Shown here: piece after piece, positions 24,401 through 34,990 of the stretch
Layout of the letters: each line of letters opens with the position of its first letter
How positions within the stretch are numbered: position 1 is the first letter of the stretch
Assembly: GCA_020086605.1 (NCBI GenBank)
Contig: JACBWW010000004.1
Span: 9,068,503-9,132,502 of the forward strand
DNA from: Lanius collurio
Taxonomy: Eukaryota; Chordata; Aves; Passeriformes; Laniidae
Length of the DNA: 64,000 bases
Reading direction: 5' to 3'
Notes under the pieces: generated by a model
What the model was told of the DNA's origin: nothing
The model's database searches: none
Seen by the model: the letters and a program-made list of their open reading frames with translations, nothing else
Position numbers and translations under genes: made by a program

Positions 24401-26570
24401 TGTGAATACCACAAACATGTCATCACACTGAAAAGTCAGTAAAATGTGAAGTAAACAGTCTGTGACAGTCTCTGGTTTGTGATGTGAAGAAGCTGCTGCG
24501 GGGCCTTTCCATTGTTGCTGGCATCTACATGGGACCTTGAGTTATCAGCAGGCAGAGAAAAGCTTCTGAAAATATTTCAGTACCCTTAGCTGCCTTAATT
24601 TCGATTTTAAGTTCCAAAGGGACTGAGGATGGTCAGCACCATTCGGAAATGGGCCCTGAAAACAAAGATCTCGAAGCATCTAAAATTCTGTTTTTTCAGC
24701 TAACTTTCCTTGGGTGTAATGAGAAGTGAAGTAAGTAGCTGGAATAGTTGAACTTCTGACAAATCATTCCTTAGTAACAAGATACAGGCTACAGAAGAAA
24801 ATGCCAGGAAGTCTCATTTCTCAAAGTACTTTATTTTCTCTTGTACATGTTTACTGCATAGCAAAAAATGTGCATATACATTTACATTATTTAAATTAAT
24901 GTGCTATTAACACAATAACATTTTTATCTTTTACTTCTCAGTACCAAATACTCAGAAATAAGTTCTGTTGCCTCAATAGCCTCTGCATGGAGTTTCCTTT
25001 GTGTAATGGCTGCATGAATAGCATGCTCATGGATGAGACAACATGATAACACTGGATATAACAGAAAGCCTTGCAGTGTTTCATCATAGTTGTCCCTGTT
25101 GCTTCAGACAACAGAAGGGATGAGCAATAGAAGTTTTTATGACATAGGATTATACTGGGGTATCAAAGAAAACTATGTAAATTGCCAATAAATTACGTAC
25201 AGTGATCTAATAGTCTGCAATGCACGTCTGCACACTTCTAATTCATGGTTCAGTTATTTGAAGGTTTAATACTAATTTCCCATCCTAAATGAACTTTATT
25301 TCTCGATTCAAGCTCTAATGAATAAAGACCATGTAGTTGCAGTCAGAGTTTACTTATGTCATCAAACTCCATTTCCCTTGGTGGCTTTAAAAGCTGTAAT
25401 CTTAAGTGCTTTGAAAAGAACAAAGACTTAGTTTCAGCATTTGCTGGATCATCTTCCACTCCATTTTGATCAAGGTTCCTAGGGGTTAAAGTGCATACAG
25501 ACAATTCAGTACACTATGAGTTTTCTTATGTGTATAATCAATTTAGATCAAAAATACAGTCCAATTAGGGAAAAGCTATCTTGTATTAAAATCTCACAGA
25601 TTAACTCTACAAATAAAATGTAGGTATTAGTAGAATTGGAAAAGGCCGCTCTTGAATACTCTGAACTTTCAAGACCCCTGTTATCTTCAGTAAGATGTCT
25701 AATGTAGTTAGGTGATGCTCTCCTTCATGTTCTCAGTTTCTTTTGCTTGTGAGATTATACCAGTTGTGATGAGATTTTATATATCCATTAAAAAACATTT
25801 ATTATGCTTTAGGAATACTAAAAATCCAAGTCTCAGAGCTGAAGTGTAAGCATGAATGTAAATAGCATTCACTCACTCAAAAGGAGTAAATTAATACTTT
25901 CACTCCAAGGTAGAAGGGGTAAAGAATCTTCTGCAAAGAAAACTCAGCTAACTTCATGCAGCTGGATGCAGCTTCCCTTCCACTACTGCTTTACCTTTTT
26001 TCCAGCTACTTTCCATACACATTTGCTCATGTAAATCTGTAAATCTGGAGCAGTTGCAAAAATGCACTGCTTGTCAATGAAAAAATCAAAGAGTTTTGGA
26101 TGACTGAAGAGAGAAATTAAAACCCCAAAAGATGGACACATCTAAAAATGGATTCACATAACAGAACTTATTCAAACACAAGCCCCTCCCAGACCAAAAA
26201 CCTTACCTAACACACTATTATGGGTACCATAAGTAGCTGTACAATCCTGACAATAACTTCTGCACTGGGGCTCTGTTCAGAGAATTGTATGGACGTTTTA
26301 GAAATGCAAACATTCCAAATGGTATAAAAGCCAAACACTATTCAGCCATGAAAATGTAAGTAAGCTACCAAACAGGATTCAGTCATAAAAAACATCCAAT
26401 AACATTAAAAGCAGGTCTCTTTATGGAATTTCCATTAAGATCAAACCATTGTTTTCCCTCACATAATGAACACTACTGCATATTTACTCTGTGGACTTGT
26501 AGCAGATGGATAGGAGCAGAGACTGATATGTTAGAAGGCATTTTTCCTGTAAGGATTTCCTAAGATTATG
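18400..26570. other. Interval between BDKRB2 and BDKRB1
   Basis: About 8.2 kb of AT-rich sequence with no recognisable transposon or additional gene. It must contain the BDKRB1 promoter and 5' non-coding exon(s), unless those lie upstream of BDKRB2, and the BDKRB2 3' UTR at its right end. No CpG island is visible, and I could not place the upstream exon by eye. Confidence 0.5.
25798..25803 (-). terminator. Candidate poly(A) signal AATAAA, BDKRB2
   Basis: The first consensus AATAAA I found on the minus strand downstream of the BDKRB2 stop, about 770 bases away. It is a plausible 3' end but not confirmed by any other signal. Confidence 0.25.
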
Positions 26571-27713
26571 CTATTGGGGTAATGGCAAAACAGACTTTTT
26601 CCTTTGGTATTCACTTGAAATGGAAGTTCTTAAAGTGTCCAGGGAATTTTCCATCTGCACAGACTGTAATTTTCTGCACCTCTTCGGGAGCAAGTCCTTG
26701 TAGAATTCCACAGCCTTCTTCTGGAAGTTTTTCCCAACAATCACATACAAGACTGGGTTCAGGCAGCTGTTGCTAAAGGAACAGTACGTGGCTATCTGGG
26801 TCAGTACATCATTGATGTCCTCCAGGCATTTGAGAGTGGGTGAGAAGTAACGGATTGTGTCAATGAATGTGCTGATCTGGAATGGAAACCAGCAAATGAT
26901 GAACAGCAAGAGCACAGCAAGGACCAGCATGGTGGCTCTCCTCTCTGTCTGGATTATGTTCATTTTTCGTAGCTCACTGCTTCGTAAGGCTTTGATGATT
27001 TGCGCAGTGCAATAGGTAATGACACAGAATGGGATCAAAAACCCCACAATGTTCAGCAAGCAGTTGTTTGTAGGCTCCCAGTAGCTGGCTGGGTAAAGAA
27101 GAACACAGGCTGTAATGTTGTATTCTTTAAAATAACGTAAATTTCGAAACACCATTGTAGGTGAACACATGAGCAATGCACATGTCCAGATTACAAAACA
27201 ATTCCATTTGGCACAGACAGTTCGTCTCATCCGTCCAAGAGACATGGTTTTCACCAAGGCCAGGTAGCGGTCAATGCTCACTAGTGTCAGGAAATAAATG
27301 CTAGTGTATAAGTTCATGTGGCTCATAATGTTGATGGCTTTACAGAGAAACAGGCCAAAAGGCCAATGAAAATTATTAGAAATATTAATGGCCCAGAAGG
27401 GTAAAGTACAGACCAATATCAGGTCAGCAAATGCTGTGTTTGCTAGGTAAATTTCAGCCACTGTGCATCTACTCTTGTGGAAACACAGGACAGTGAGCAC
27501 AAAGGAATTTTCTATTGATCCCAGAATAAATATAAACCAGAGGAACATCGGCTGAAAATCCTGTAGCCATTTCCATACATCTGCACTGACACATTCATTT
27601 TGATCTATCTGATGCACTCCAGAATTATTGTGGAAATTTGCTGGACTGACTCTGAGCTCCTGGGTGATTGTGTTGTACAGGTGTGTAACATTTTCAGTAG
27701 TGATGGAAACCAT
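26571..27713 (-). CDS. BDKRB2: B2 bradykinin (ornithokinin) receptor, class A GPCR
   Basis: Plasma-membrane receptor for intact kinins (ornithokinin in birds), coupling mainly to Gq. From the chosen start it has 380 residues. Seen: N-glycosylation sites at N8, N29 and N199; TM1 about 57-77; TM2 with D97 and LPFWAINISNNF, a B2 signature; C124 and C203 for the disulfide; DRY at 148-150 followed by LALVKTMS, as in mammalian B2; IQTERRAT at the base of TM6; FIICWFPFQISTF at 271-283; NPVLY at 319-323; and the QMENS..TLRTSIS tail at 353-366, the Ser/Thr cluster that mediates B2 phosphorylation and internalisation. Acidic residues D285 and D302 match the two kinin-contacting Asp of human B2. ATG 27713 was preferred to 27740 because a splice acceptor ends two bases before it; human B2 also takes part of its N terminus from an earlier exon, so extra N-terminal residues may be missing. 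Upstream partner of BDKRB1 on the same strand. Confidence 0.97.
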   Translation of the reverse strand: MVSITTENVTHLYNTITQELRVSPANFHNNSGVHQIDQNECVSADVWKWLQDFQPMFLWFIFILGSIENSFVLTVLCFHKSRCTVAEIYLANTAFADLILVCTLPFWAINISNNFHWPFGLFLCKAINIMSHMNLYTSIYFLTLVSIDRYLALVKTMSLGRMRRTVCAKWNCFVIWTCALLMCSPTMVFRNLRYFKEYNITACVLLYPASYWEPTNNCLLNIVGFLIPFCVITYCTAQIIKALRSSELRKMNIIQTERRATMLVLAVLLLFIICWFPFQISTFIDTIRYFSPTLKCLEDINDVLTQIATYCSFSNSCLNPVLYVIVGKNFQKKAVEFYKDLLPKRCRKLQSVQMENSLDTLRTSISSEYQRKKSVLPLPQ

Positions 27714-27735
27714 TTCTGTGAAGAGAAAAATAGGT
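27714..27735 (-). other. Splice acceptor before BDKRB2 main coding exon
   Basis: On the minus strand the tract CTATTTTTCTCTTCACAG is followed by AA and then ATG 27713. The polypyrimidine run and CAG make a strong acceptor, so the exon begins at 27715. Nine codons of open frame upstream, including ATG 27740, overlap this intron signal and are unlikely to be translated. Confidence 0.75.
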
Positions 27736-30289
27736 GACATGAGATGGCTACATCTAGCTCATTGCTGCAAAAGACACTATAAGAAAAGCTGTCTGCTTTT
27801 CCTGATGTCCTAGAAGCATAGCTTTTGAACAGGCCTACATCTCCCTGGTTTGCTTTTTGATAGACACTGGGCATATCAGACAGCATTGCTATGGACTGTC
27901 TGGACCAATTTTAGGCAAATGAAACAGAGGGGATGTAGCAACAACAGACATCATTACGAACGGGTTTACAGAAGAGAGCATTTACCAGCCTTTATTCACC
28001 AGAACTGAGCTACAGCAAGTCTCTGTTTATTCTTTGAGGACATTCATCATTAGTTTGTCTTCTTATCTTTTTATTTCATTAGCCACAGTCTCATAAAAGA
28101 CAGATGTACCTTGGATCTCAGGTTGCTCTTGGTAAAGCTGCTAGTTCTGTGCCACATCCTGCAACATTTTACACTCTCCCCCGCAGGGCAAGAATTGAGT
28201 GGAATTCAGTGGTGCTTCCTCCCTGAAGAACACCATATATTTTTCCAAATATTATGACTGTACTATAAACAGACATTTAGTTTGCAGCTCTAGTTTGCAT
28301 TGAGAACTCTGTGGGATCAGTGTTTGCCAGCAGCGTGCCTTTCTCAGCTTCGCACTGAAATTCTCTGTGTATTTCTGTCTCTGTGTTACAGTCTCTTTCC
28401 GCAGCCAAGTCACAGAAGAGATAAGTGGTACAACCTTCAGGAGAGAGCTCAGTTTTAAGAAGTGCACAGTGGGTGGGTTGGCAGTTTGGCAGAGATGGTG
28501 GCCATTGTATAATCCAGGACCTGTGTGCAGTCAAGCTGCAGTCAGCCAGCTTGGGTGCAAGAGCACAGTCTGAAAACCAGAATGCTGTAAACATTCTATA
28601 GATCAGAACAGCCTGGAATCTTACAGGGAGCTATTTACAGGCAGAAATGTCAGATGTGTACTTGAATGGTACTAAAACCAAACAGAAGTTGCGTGCTCAG
28701 CATCACTCACTACTGACAGAATGTTAACTGTGTTTTCTTGTTGTGCTCTTGGATAATGAAATCTGAGATATTATTCAAATATAAGATTGGCTTCCCAGAT
28801 TTGTACATACAATTGTCTGGACTGAGTGACAGAAATACTGTTTGACTTTTTCCAAGTCTTTATAATAACCACCATTTATATTATTATTAGACTGGAAGAC
28901 TTTCAAATATATTTTTAATTAAGACATTTGTCCTATTCAATTGGTAACTTGGCAGTGAAAAAGGAGACATTTGCGATTCCTGAAAGGATGAGGGTTTTCA
29001 TTTATTTTCTGGTTGCTGGAATTGTTGGCTGGTAAGTGTCAATGCCTAATATGCATACAGAAATTTGGCTATTGGTTGCAGAATTGATGAAAAATGGTGG
29101 TCATATTTTGTGTATTTTGTGTTACACTGTAACTCTTCAATATCTCAAAACCCAGTGTATGACTGTGAGAGATGCCACTAACAAATTGCAAACAGCAGTT
29201 TCAAGTCTCCCTTTCTTTCTATGCTGGCACTTTTCACTGCAAAAACGTGTGGGAAGTGAAATACTAATGGATGGCCAACAAGAGGTCATCTGAGAATAGA
29301 GAAGTTTCCTCTGCTTGATGAAATCACCAGAAATTGTTTCTTCTGCTGGTGGTAGACTGTGAACCAGCAGAAAAAAAAATAAATTGTAAGTGCATTATTT
29401 TATGCTTTGAGGTTGGATGTATGCACATATTTAATAAGATGAGCATTAGTAATTAAGAGAGTGGTCATAAAGGCCATGTTGGCTTTTTCTGTGATTTTTC
29501 CTCATTACATTAATTTACAGAATTTAATTTACAGCAAACAGCAACTCCAAAACTGCCTATTGATTTATCTGTATTTTATCTGCAATTAATCTCTTAGATT
29601 TTGGTTTTAGAATGGAAAGATCTAGAATACTCTAAGTTAATTATATCATATTACTGTGGTCTAAGAAGAGTGTGCAGGGGCTAGTTAGGATATCACCAAG
29701 TCCATGACATGGGGCTTCTGGCAGCCGGCCTCCTTGGTCTTCAGCTCAAGTCCTTCCATAATGCATTGCTAGAAATGGGGGAGCGAACAAGGTAAAATAT
29801 GCAAGTTATCAATTTACAAACCCTAATGTTTAGGGTTAAAAAGATGTGATTGATGTTGTTCTGTATGGCACAGGAGACTAATTTGAAGTATGTGATTGCT
29901 AAATAAACTATTGACAAAGCCACAGTTTAGAGAAGGCAGTGATTTGCTGTTTTCTTGTCATATTTTGGTGAAAATAAATGTGGTCTTTTCACACATTCTC
30001 TACAAATACTTTCTGTGCAATGCAAGACAAGCCTAATATCTCAGCAGGGACTTTCAATAAGCTTTTATGTGACAGTTTTGATTGAAATACTGCCCAGCTG
30101 AAGTAATCTATCATTAGTGGTTCTGAGGGACTCTTGTGTGGGCTGAATTTGAACCTGACAGTCACCTCCTGTTGTGAGTTACCTCCTCCTTGACAGTCTA
30201 TAAAACCCACTGTCAGTCGCTATCTCGTGTTCTGGAGTATTTTTTGCTAATTGCATCGGGAACAAATGATAGGGTTTTGACAGGAGGGG
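27716..30289. other. BDKRB2 intron/5' flank, no identifiable exon
   Basis: Upstream of the BDKRB2 coding exon and therefore presumably intronic in its first part. The short frames lack recognisable features. A small upstream coding or 5' UTR exon is expected from the human gene structure but cannot be picked out. Confidence 0.4.
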
Positions 30290-30799
30290 GCTTCAGGATG
30301 CCCTGTGTGGGAGGCAGTTGTGGCCTGGCCAATGCTGGGGGCAGCCAGCCCTCACCAAGGCTGAAGGCTTTGGGGCTGGGTCATGGGGGATACTCTGGGT
30401 GTTGGCCAGATCCTGCCAATGCCGCAAATGAAGAATCCCTGCAGAGGGACTGGGAAGAAGCTGTTAATCAGCTGTTGTATTGTCATTACAAGCAGGTGGA
30501 GAAGGACTCCAAAAAGGTGGTGGTCACCAGGGCCATGGTCTGAAACTCTGAGGGCTGGGCAGAGTCACTAGGGCACCTTGATGTCTCTTGGCAAACTCAT
30601 GGGATGTCACTCAAGGACTGACCCACACTTACTGCACTGGAGGGAGCACGCCAGAAGACAGGCATGAGTCAGTCAGCAATCCAAGGATAACACCTGGAGC
30701 CCAGCAGAGGGGTTAATCTTAGAATGTGGAGGGAAAGTCCCCGTGCTACAGCCATACATGCTGGGGCCTATGGAAGTTCTTGGAAGAAAAGAAGGGGAA
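30290..30799 (+). mobile_element. Possible ERV 3' internal region
   Basis: GC-richer than its surroundings and ending in a clear polypurine tract (AAGAAAAGAAGGGGAA, 30785-30799) directly before an LTR-type TG. A 117-codon plus-strand frame (30190-30543) overlaps it; its C-terminal half is polar and helical-looking, but I cannot assign it to a retroviral protein. The call depends on the adjacent LTR. Confidence 0.35.
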
Positions 30800-31126
30800 T
30801 GTGATGAATTGGAACAAAAAGTCCTCTAAAGTGGAGGTGCTTTCCCCTGAAATCCTGGGGAGAGGGACCCTGCAGGGTACGGGTCTGTCCCTGTCCCTGT
30901 CCCCATGTCACTTGTGCCCCATACCTGTTCCTGGTTGGGTGGTTTTGGGTGTGCCCAGGGCCTGGGGGAGAGGGAGAGGGTCCCATGACTGGGGTCTGCC
31001 TGGGAACTCCAGCCATGCAGCTGGAGGAATAAAGAATCTCAGAACATCTAAAGAAATACTTCTTCATCTTTCCTTCCAAGTTCATCACTGTCTTATTCAT
31101 GTTGTAAGGAGTCCCCTCATTACAAC
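30800..31126 (+). mobile_element. ERV LTR preceded by polypurine tract
   Basis: Begins TGTGATGAATTGG immediately after the purine tract. It has a CTGTCCCTGTCCCTGTCCCC run, a poly(A) signal AATAAA at 31028-31033 and a following T/C-rich stretch, ending near ATTACAACA at 31126. Layout and length (about 330 bp) suit a short retroviral LTR. The right boundary is approximate. Confidence 0.5.
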
Positions 31127-34100
31127 ACTCTAAGGATCAAGAGATACGAGCTGAGGAATGGAAAGACAGGGGGAAAAAGGTCAGAGCTCAGTTAATGGTG
31201 CTACTGGATTAATGCAAGCTCCAGAATAACTTTATTTCCCAAATGGGATATGCTGCTTCAGGTGAATGATTTTCACCATCTGTTTTGGGTCTGGATGAAG
31301 CCCTACAGCTACTGAACTCCTGACTTTATTAGTAAAGCCACCAGTGTTAACCTCTCCTTGTACTATGCTAAACATTTTCTGTATGCCAAGATACAGTGAA
31401 TAACTAAATATCTCCTGATGGTCTCAGTCATGTCTTATACAAGGACAAGTTCTGAAATGTGTAATAAGAATTCAGGTTATTTCAATGTTACCTGCAGTAA
31501 TCTACTCCATGGGAGTAAAAGCGGGACTTTGTAATGCATATTTTACAGCTGTTGTGACTTTGCTGATTACATGTTTTGCAGAAACAAGGTGTTAAATTTG
31601 CAATTAGTATATTCTGAGATTGTTGTAATATTAACCTTGCTAATTTAGACCTCAGAGACAAGAGAGGGAGCCTAAAACAGATAAATGCTTTCATGACATC
31701 AACTGCTATAATATGGTTTGCTGTAGCAAAAGAGAGAATATTAAAAAGCATAGGTACACAGTCCTGATGTTTTCCTACACAGTCTAATTTGCAAGGATGA
31801 AGGACACTAGTCTTCTCCAAATGAGGAATTTCTTTGATGGATGATCATCCATGATGAAAGTTGCCTAGAAAGCAGTTTAATTTTCCATTTATTTCAGGGG
31901 TTTCTTAGCAAGGCTGAGTGAAGGATGACACCCAGTCTGTAGCATCCTTAGAATTTACAATTACCTGGTTTGCTTTAAGTGCTGCCAGTGGCCAAAAGTG
32001 TTCTTGGATACATGCAGCTGGCTTGGCATACAGACATACAGCCCCATGTACAGCTGGGTGACAGTGGCACAGAGGAGAGGAAAAGCTGGGAGAAAGAATA
32101 TGGGTTTGAATGAGTGGCTGCAAACTGAGAGAGGCACTGGCTGACTTCCGGCATGGTGATTTTTCAGAAGATGTGTTAGCTACAGAAAGAGACAAGCAAG
32201 GGATGCCCCAGCCTCTCCTCTGTCTGTTTCTGCACAAAACCCAGCCTGCTTTAACTTTTTGTATTTTTTTGTGTGAGTTTGTCCTGAACATCTCTGAGCC
32301 CAGCTTGGGCAGCCAAATGTCCCCTGGTGGTTCGGATTTGCCAGGCAGCTTTGCTTCTTCATGCTAATGCAAAAGCTACAGTAAATGTAACACAGGAGCT
32401 GCCAGAGCCATAAGAGGAAAAAGGGTATCTGCCTGACAGATCTGCTGTGGCTGAAATGGAAAATAGCAGGAGTTTAAAAGCTGCTGTAGGTAAGAGAAGT
32501 CTTCCACAGTATGGTCTGTGCAAGGAAGCCTGGAAGTCCTGCTGACTTCATGTAAGTGCCACTGCTGTCCTCTGGAGCTTGGAGTGTAAACCTGATAGAT
32601 TCAGCAAGCTGTTAGGAGGCTGTAGGATGTCCCCTAAGCTGCCTCATTTGTGACCATCAGACAGGCATTTGCTGGCCAAGAAAGGTACATTTTATTTTAA
32701 CAGCTTCAGAGTATTTGGTTGCAGGAAATATATTTGCAAGGAAAAGGAGGATATTTATTTAGTAATAGGTTATAACAAAACAATCTCAATGCATAAGTTC
32801 TCCTTCAGCTCCCCACCAACAGGTCTAGCAGGCCTGAAGGACGTATGATGGGATGGTGTAAGCATAGGCATTGCTCAGCAAGAGCCCAAAGGTATGCTGG
32901 AAGATTGAGCTTCAGTGGTGGACTCTAATATTCAGAATTTAGTATCAACAAAAATACAGGTGACCCATCCTCTTTATAAATTCTGTATCTCCTCCATAAG
33001 GTTTATTTTCAAAGCTTCTAATTCAACCTTTACTCCTGAAAAGAATCATCTTAGTCATCTATCCCCAGTTCACTGAGATTCTTGTTTCCATCTAATCCAA
33101 GCCCAATGGGACTGCTCGTACCCCATTCTTTGGCTTCAGAATGGGTTTGTGTCTTTAGCTGGATGAATATTGGAAGGCAAAATTATATCACTCTTGTGAC
33201 ATCTCTGAAACATGTTCTGAAACCTTCTCTAAATGTCCTTTTAATTCTGTGTTACTGTGGAGGCATTAGTTATTTTGGAGAGGTAGAGGTAGAATGGGAA
33301 ACATTCCTAAAATATTCTGCTTTTATGGATCCCACGATATAAATTTTTAATTTCCAATCTTTGTATAATGAATCTCTAATGGCCTTTAGCCCCTTTGAGG
33401 TTGTAGATCAGTGGACACTTTCTATGATAGTGTCAATTTAAAGGTTTCTTGCTTTTCATTCACCCTTCACTGTCCCTTTCACCTTATGGCTGCCCTTGCT
33501 GTTCGTGAGGCTTCATGTTGAACCAGATTCCGGACCTTGACTGAGACAAAAATAACCTTGTAAAAGACAAAATTCTTTTTAACACAAATCAGCTCCATAG
33601 CTTGTCAGAAAATTAAGGCAATAAAGAAAATATACAGAGGACCTACCTCTCAAAAGTGTAATTTTTAGATATTATTTGTTGTGCAAGCTTGAAGCACACC
33701 ATGGAAAGAAATTATTGTTCTGCAGTTACCATTAAAGGCATCTACATCAACTATGTTAGGAAAAAGGCAGGCGGCAGCGGGGGGAAAGTTGTTCTGTTAA
33801 AGTAGTTATTTCAATAACAATGAGACCAAGGTGAGAAGAGGCTACTAATTTTTCTTCCTGTGTGGGAGGCAAAGCCACTCAATCCCAACTAAAGAAAGGT
33901 GTGGAGAGATCGAAAGTCCAATCAAGTGCAATGAAGCACTTTGCATAATGCATTTTTTTCCAAGTGGAAGTCTTGAATGTTCTTACTTTAAACTCTCCAG
34001 GGTTATAATTTCCTTGAAAAAAAAAAAGTTTATTTTTTAGCTTTCAAAATGTGGTATATTATTTTTCAATGGTCTTTATACAATCCAGTCAATAACTATG

Positions 34101-34747
34101 ATGACTCTGGCAAAGGGTAAAATAGTTATATTTGACTCTGTGTAAAATAGTTATAACTGAAATGGAGAAGAACAGCGTGGTTTGACTGTGGTGAGGACTG
34201 GAAGAAGAAAGAGAATATGAACTGGGTCAGAGTACTGTCCTGATCACAGGACCTTTTTATGAGGGAAAGGGTTCATCCCATGATAAAGTTATGATTTAGT
34301 TCAGATTTGGTGATGTTTGAGTCAGTCCGTGTTTGATCCCTACTTGCTGCATCAATATTTTAGAAACTTTTCTACCAAAGATGACCTCCAAAATGTTGCA
34401 AATGTCACCGAAGCTGGATTTTGCTGTCATTCTGAAAGAGTAGATTTAGTACAAGAATCCTACTTAATCTGAAGTGAGAAATAATAATTTTAACATTAGA
34501 GCCTCTTTCACGATCAAAACACTGAATCTGCAAGTTTCTCCAGCCACTAAATCATTAAATTTCAACCTTGTAATCCTCAGAAGTTTCAACAACCCAGCTG
34601 TAAAAGACCAGAGTAGCATAGTCTGATTTTGTATCTGACTCAGCTTTGAGCAAGAGGTTTTCCTACAGACCTTCCAACCCACATTATCCTAAATTCCTTC
34701 ATTTGTGCTTATTGTGCTAATAAATGAAAATTCCAGTTGAATTAAGG

Positions 34748-34749
<2 letters not shown>
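31127..34749. other. Intergenic, no supported gene
   Basis: Unique, mostly AT-rich sequence. Frames up to about 128 codons occur on the minus strand (31905-32291) without any recognisable domain. Confidence 0.45.

Positions 34750-34778
<29 letters not shown>
34750..34778. repeat. Homopolymer A29 tract
   Basis: Twenty-nine consecutive A on the plus strand, abutting the 3' end of a minus-strand CR1 fragment. CR1 elements normally end in short ATTCTATG-type repeats rather than poly(A), so the tract is likely an independent slippage expansion. Confidence 0.95.
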
Positions 34779-34783
<5 letters not shown>

Positions 34784-34990
34784 GAATTGGGTTGGGTTGT
34801 AAGGGACCTTAAAGATTATTCAATTTCAACTCCCCTGCCATGGGCAGGGAACCTCCCACTAGACCAAGTCCTTGGTTACTTAAAGCTGAATTTCAGCAAC
34901 AAGTGCCTTTGTTTGTTGGAATTTTCTACCTCATTGAGGTGCCCTTGCTCAGCAAGGTTCCTTAGGAAGCCATGCAGATTTTGTTGAGAG
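34779..34990 (-). mobile_element. CR1 LINE 3' end fragment
   Basis: Minus-strand CR1 terminus: TCATAGAATTGGGTTGGG, then AGGGACCTTAAAGATTATTC, then CCTGCCATGGGCAGGGA and CCCACTAGACCAAG, all diagnostic of the avian CR1 3' end. Similarity fades beyond about 34870; the remainder to 34990 is degraded or unrelated. Confidence 0.85.
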
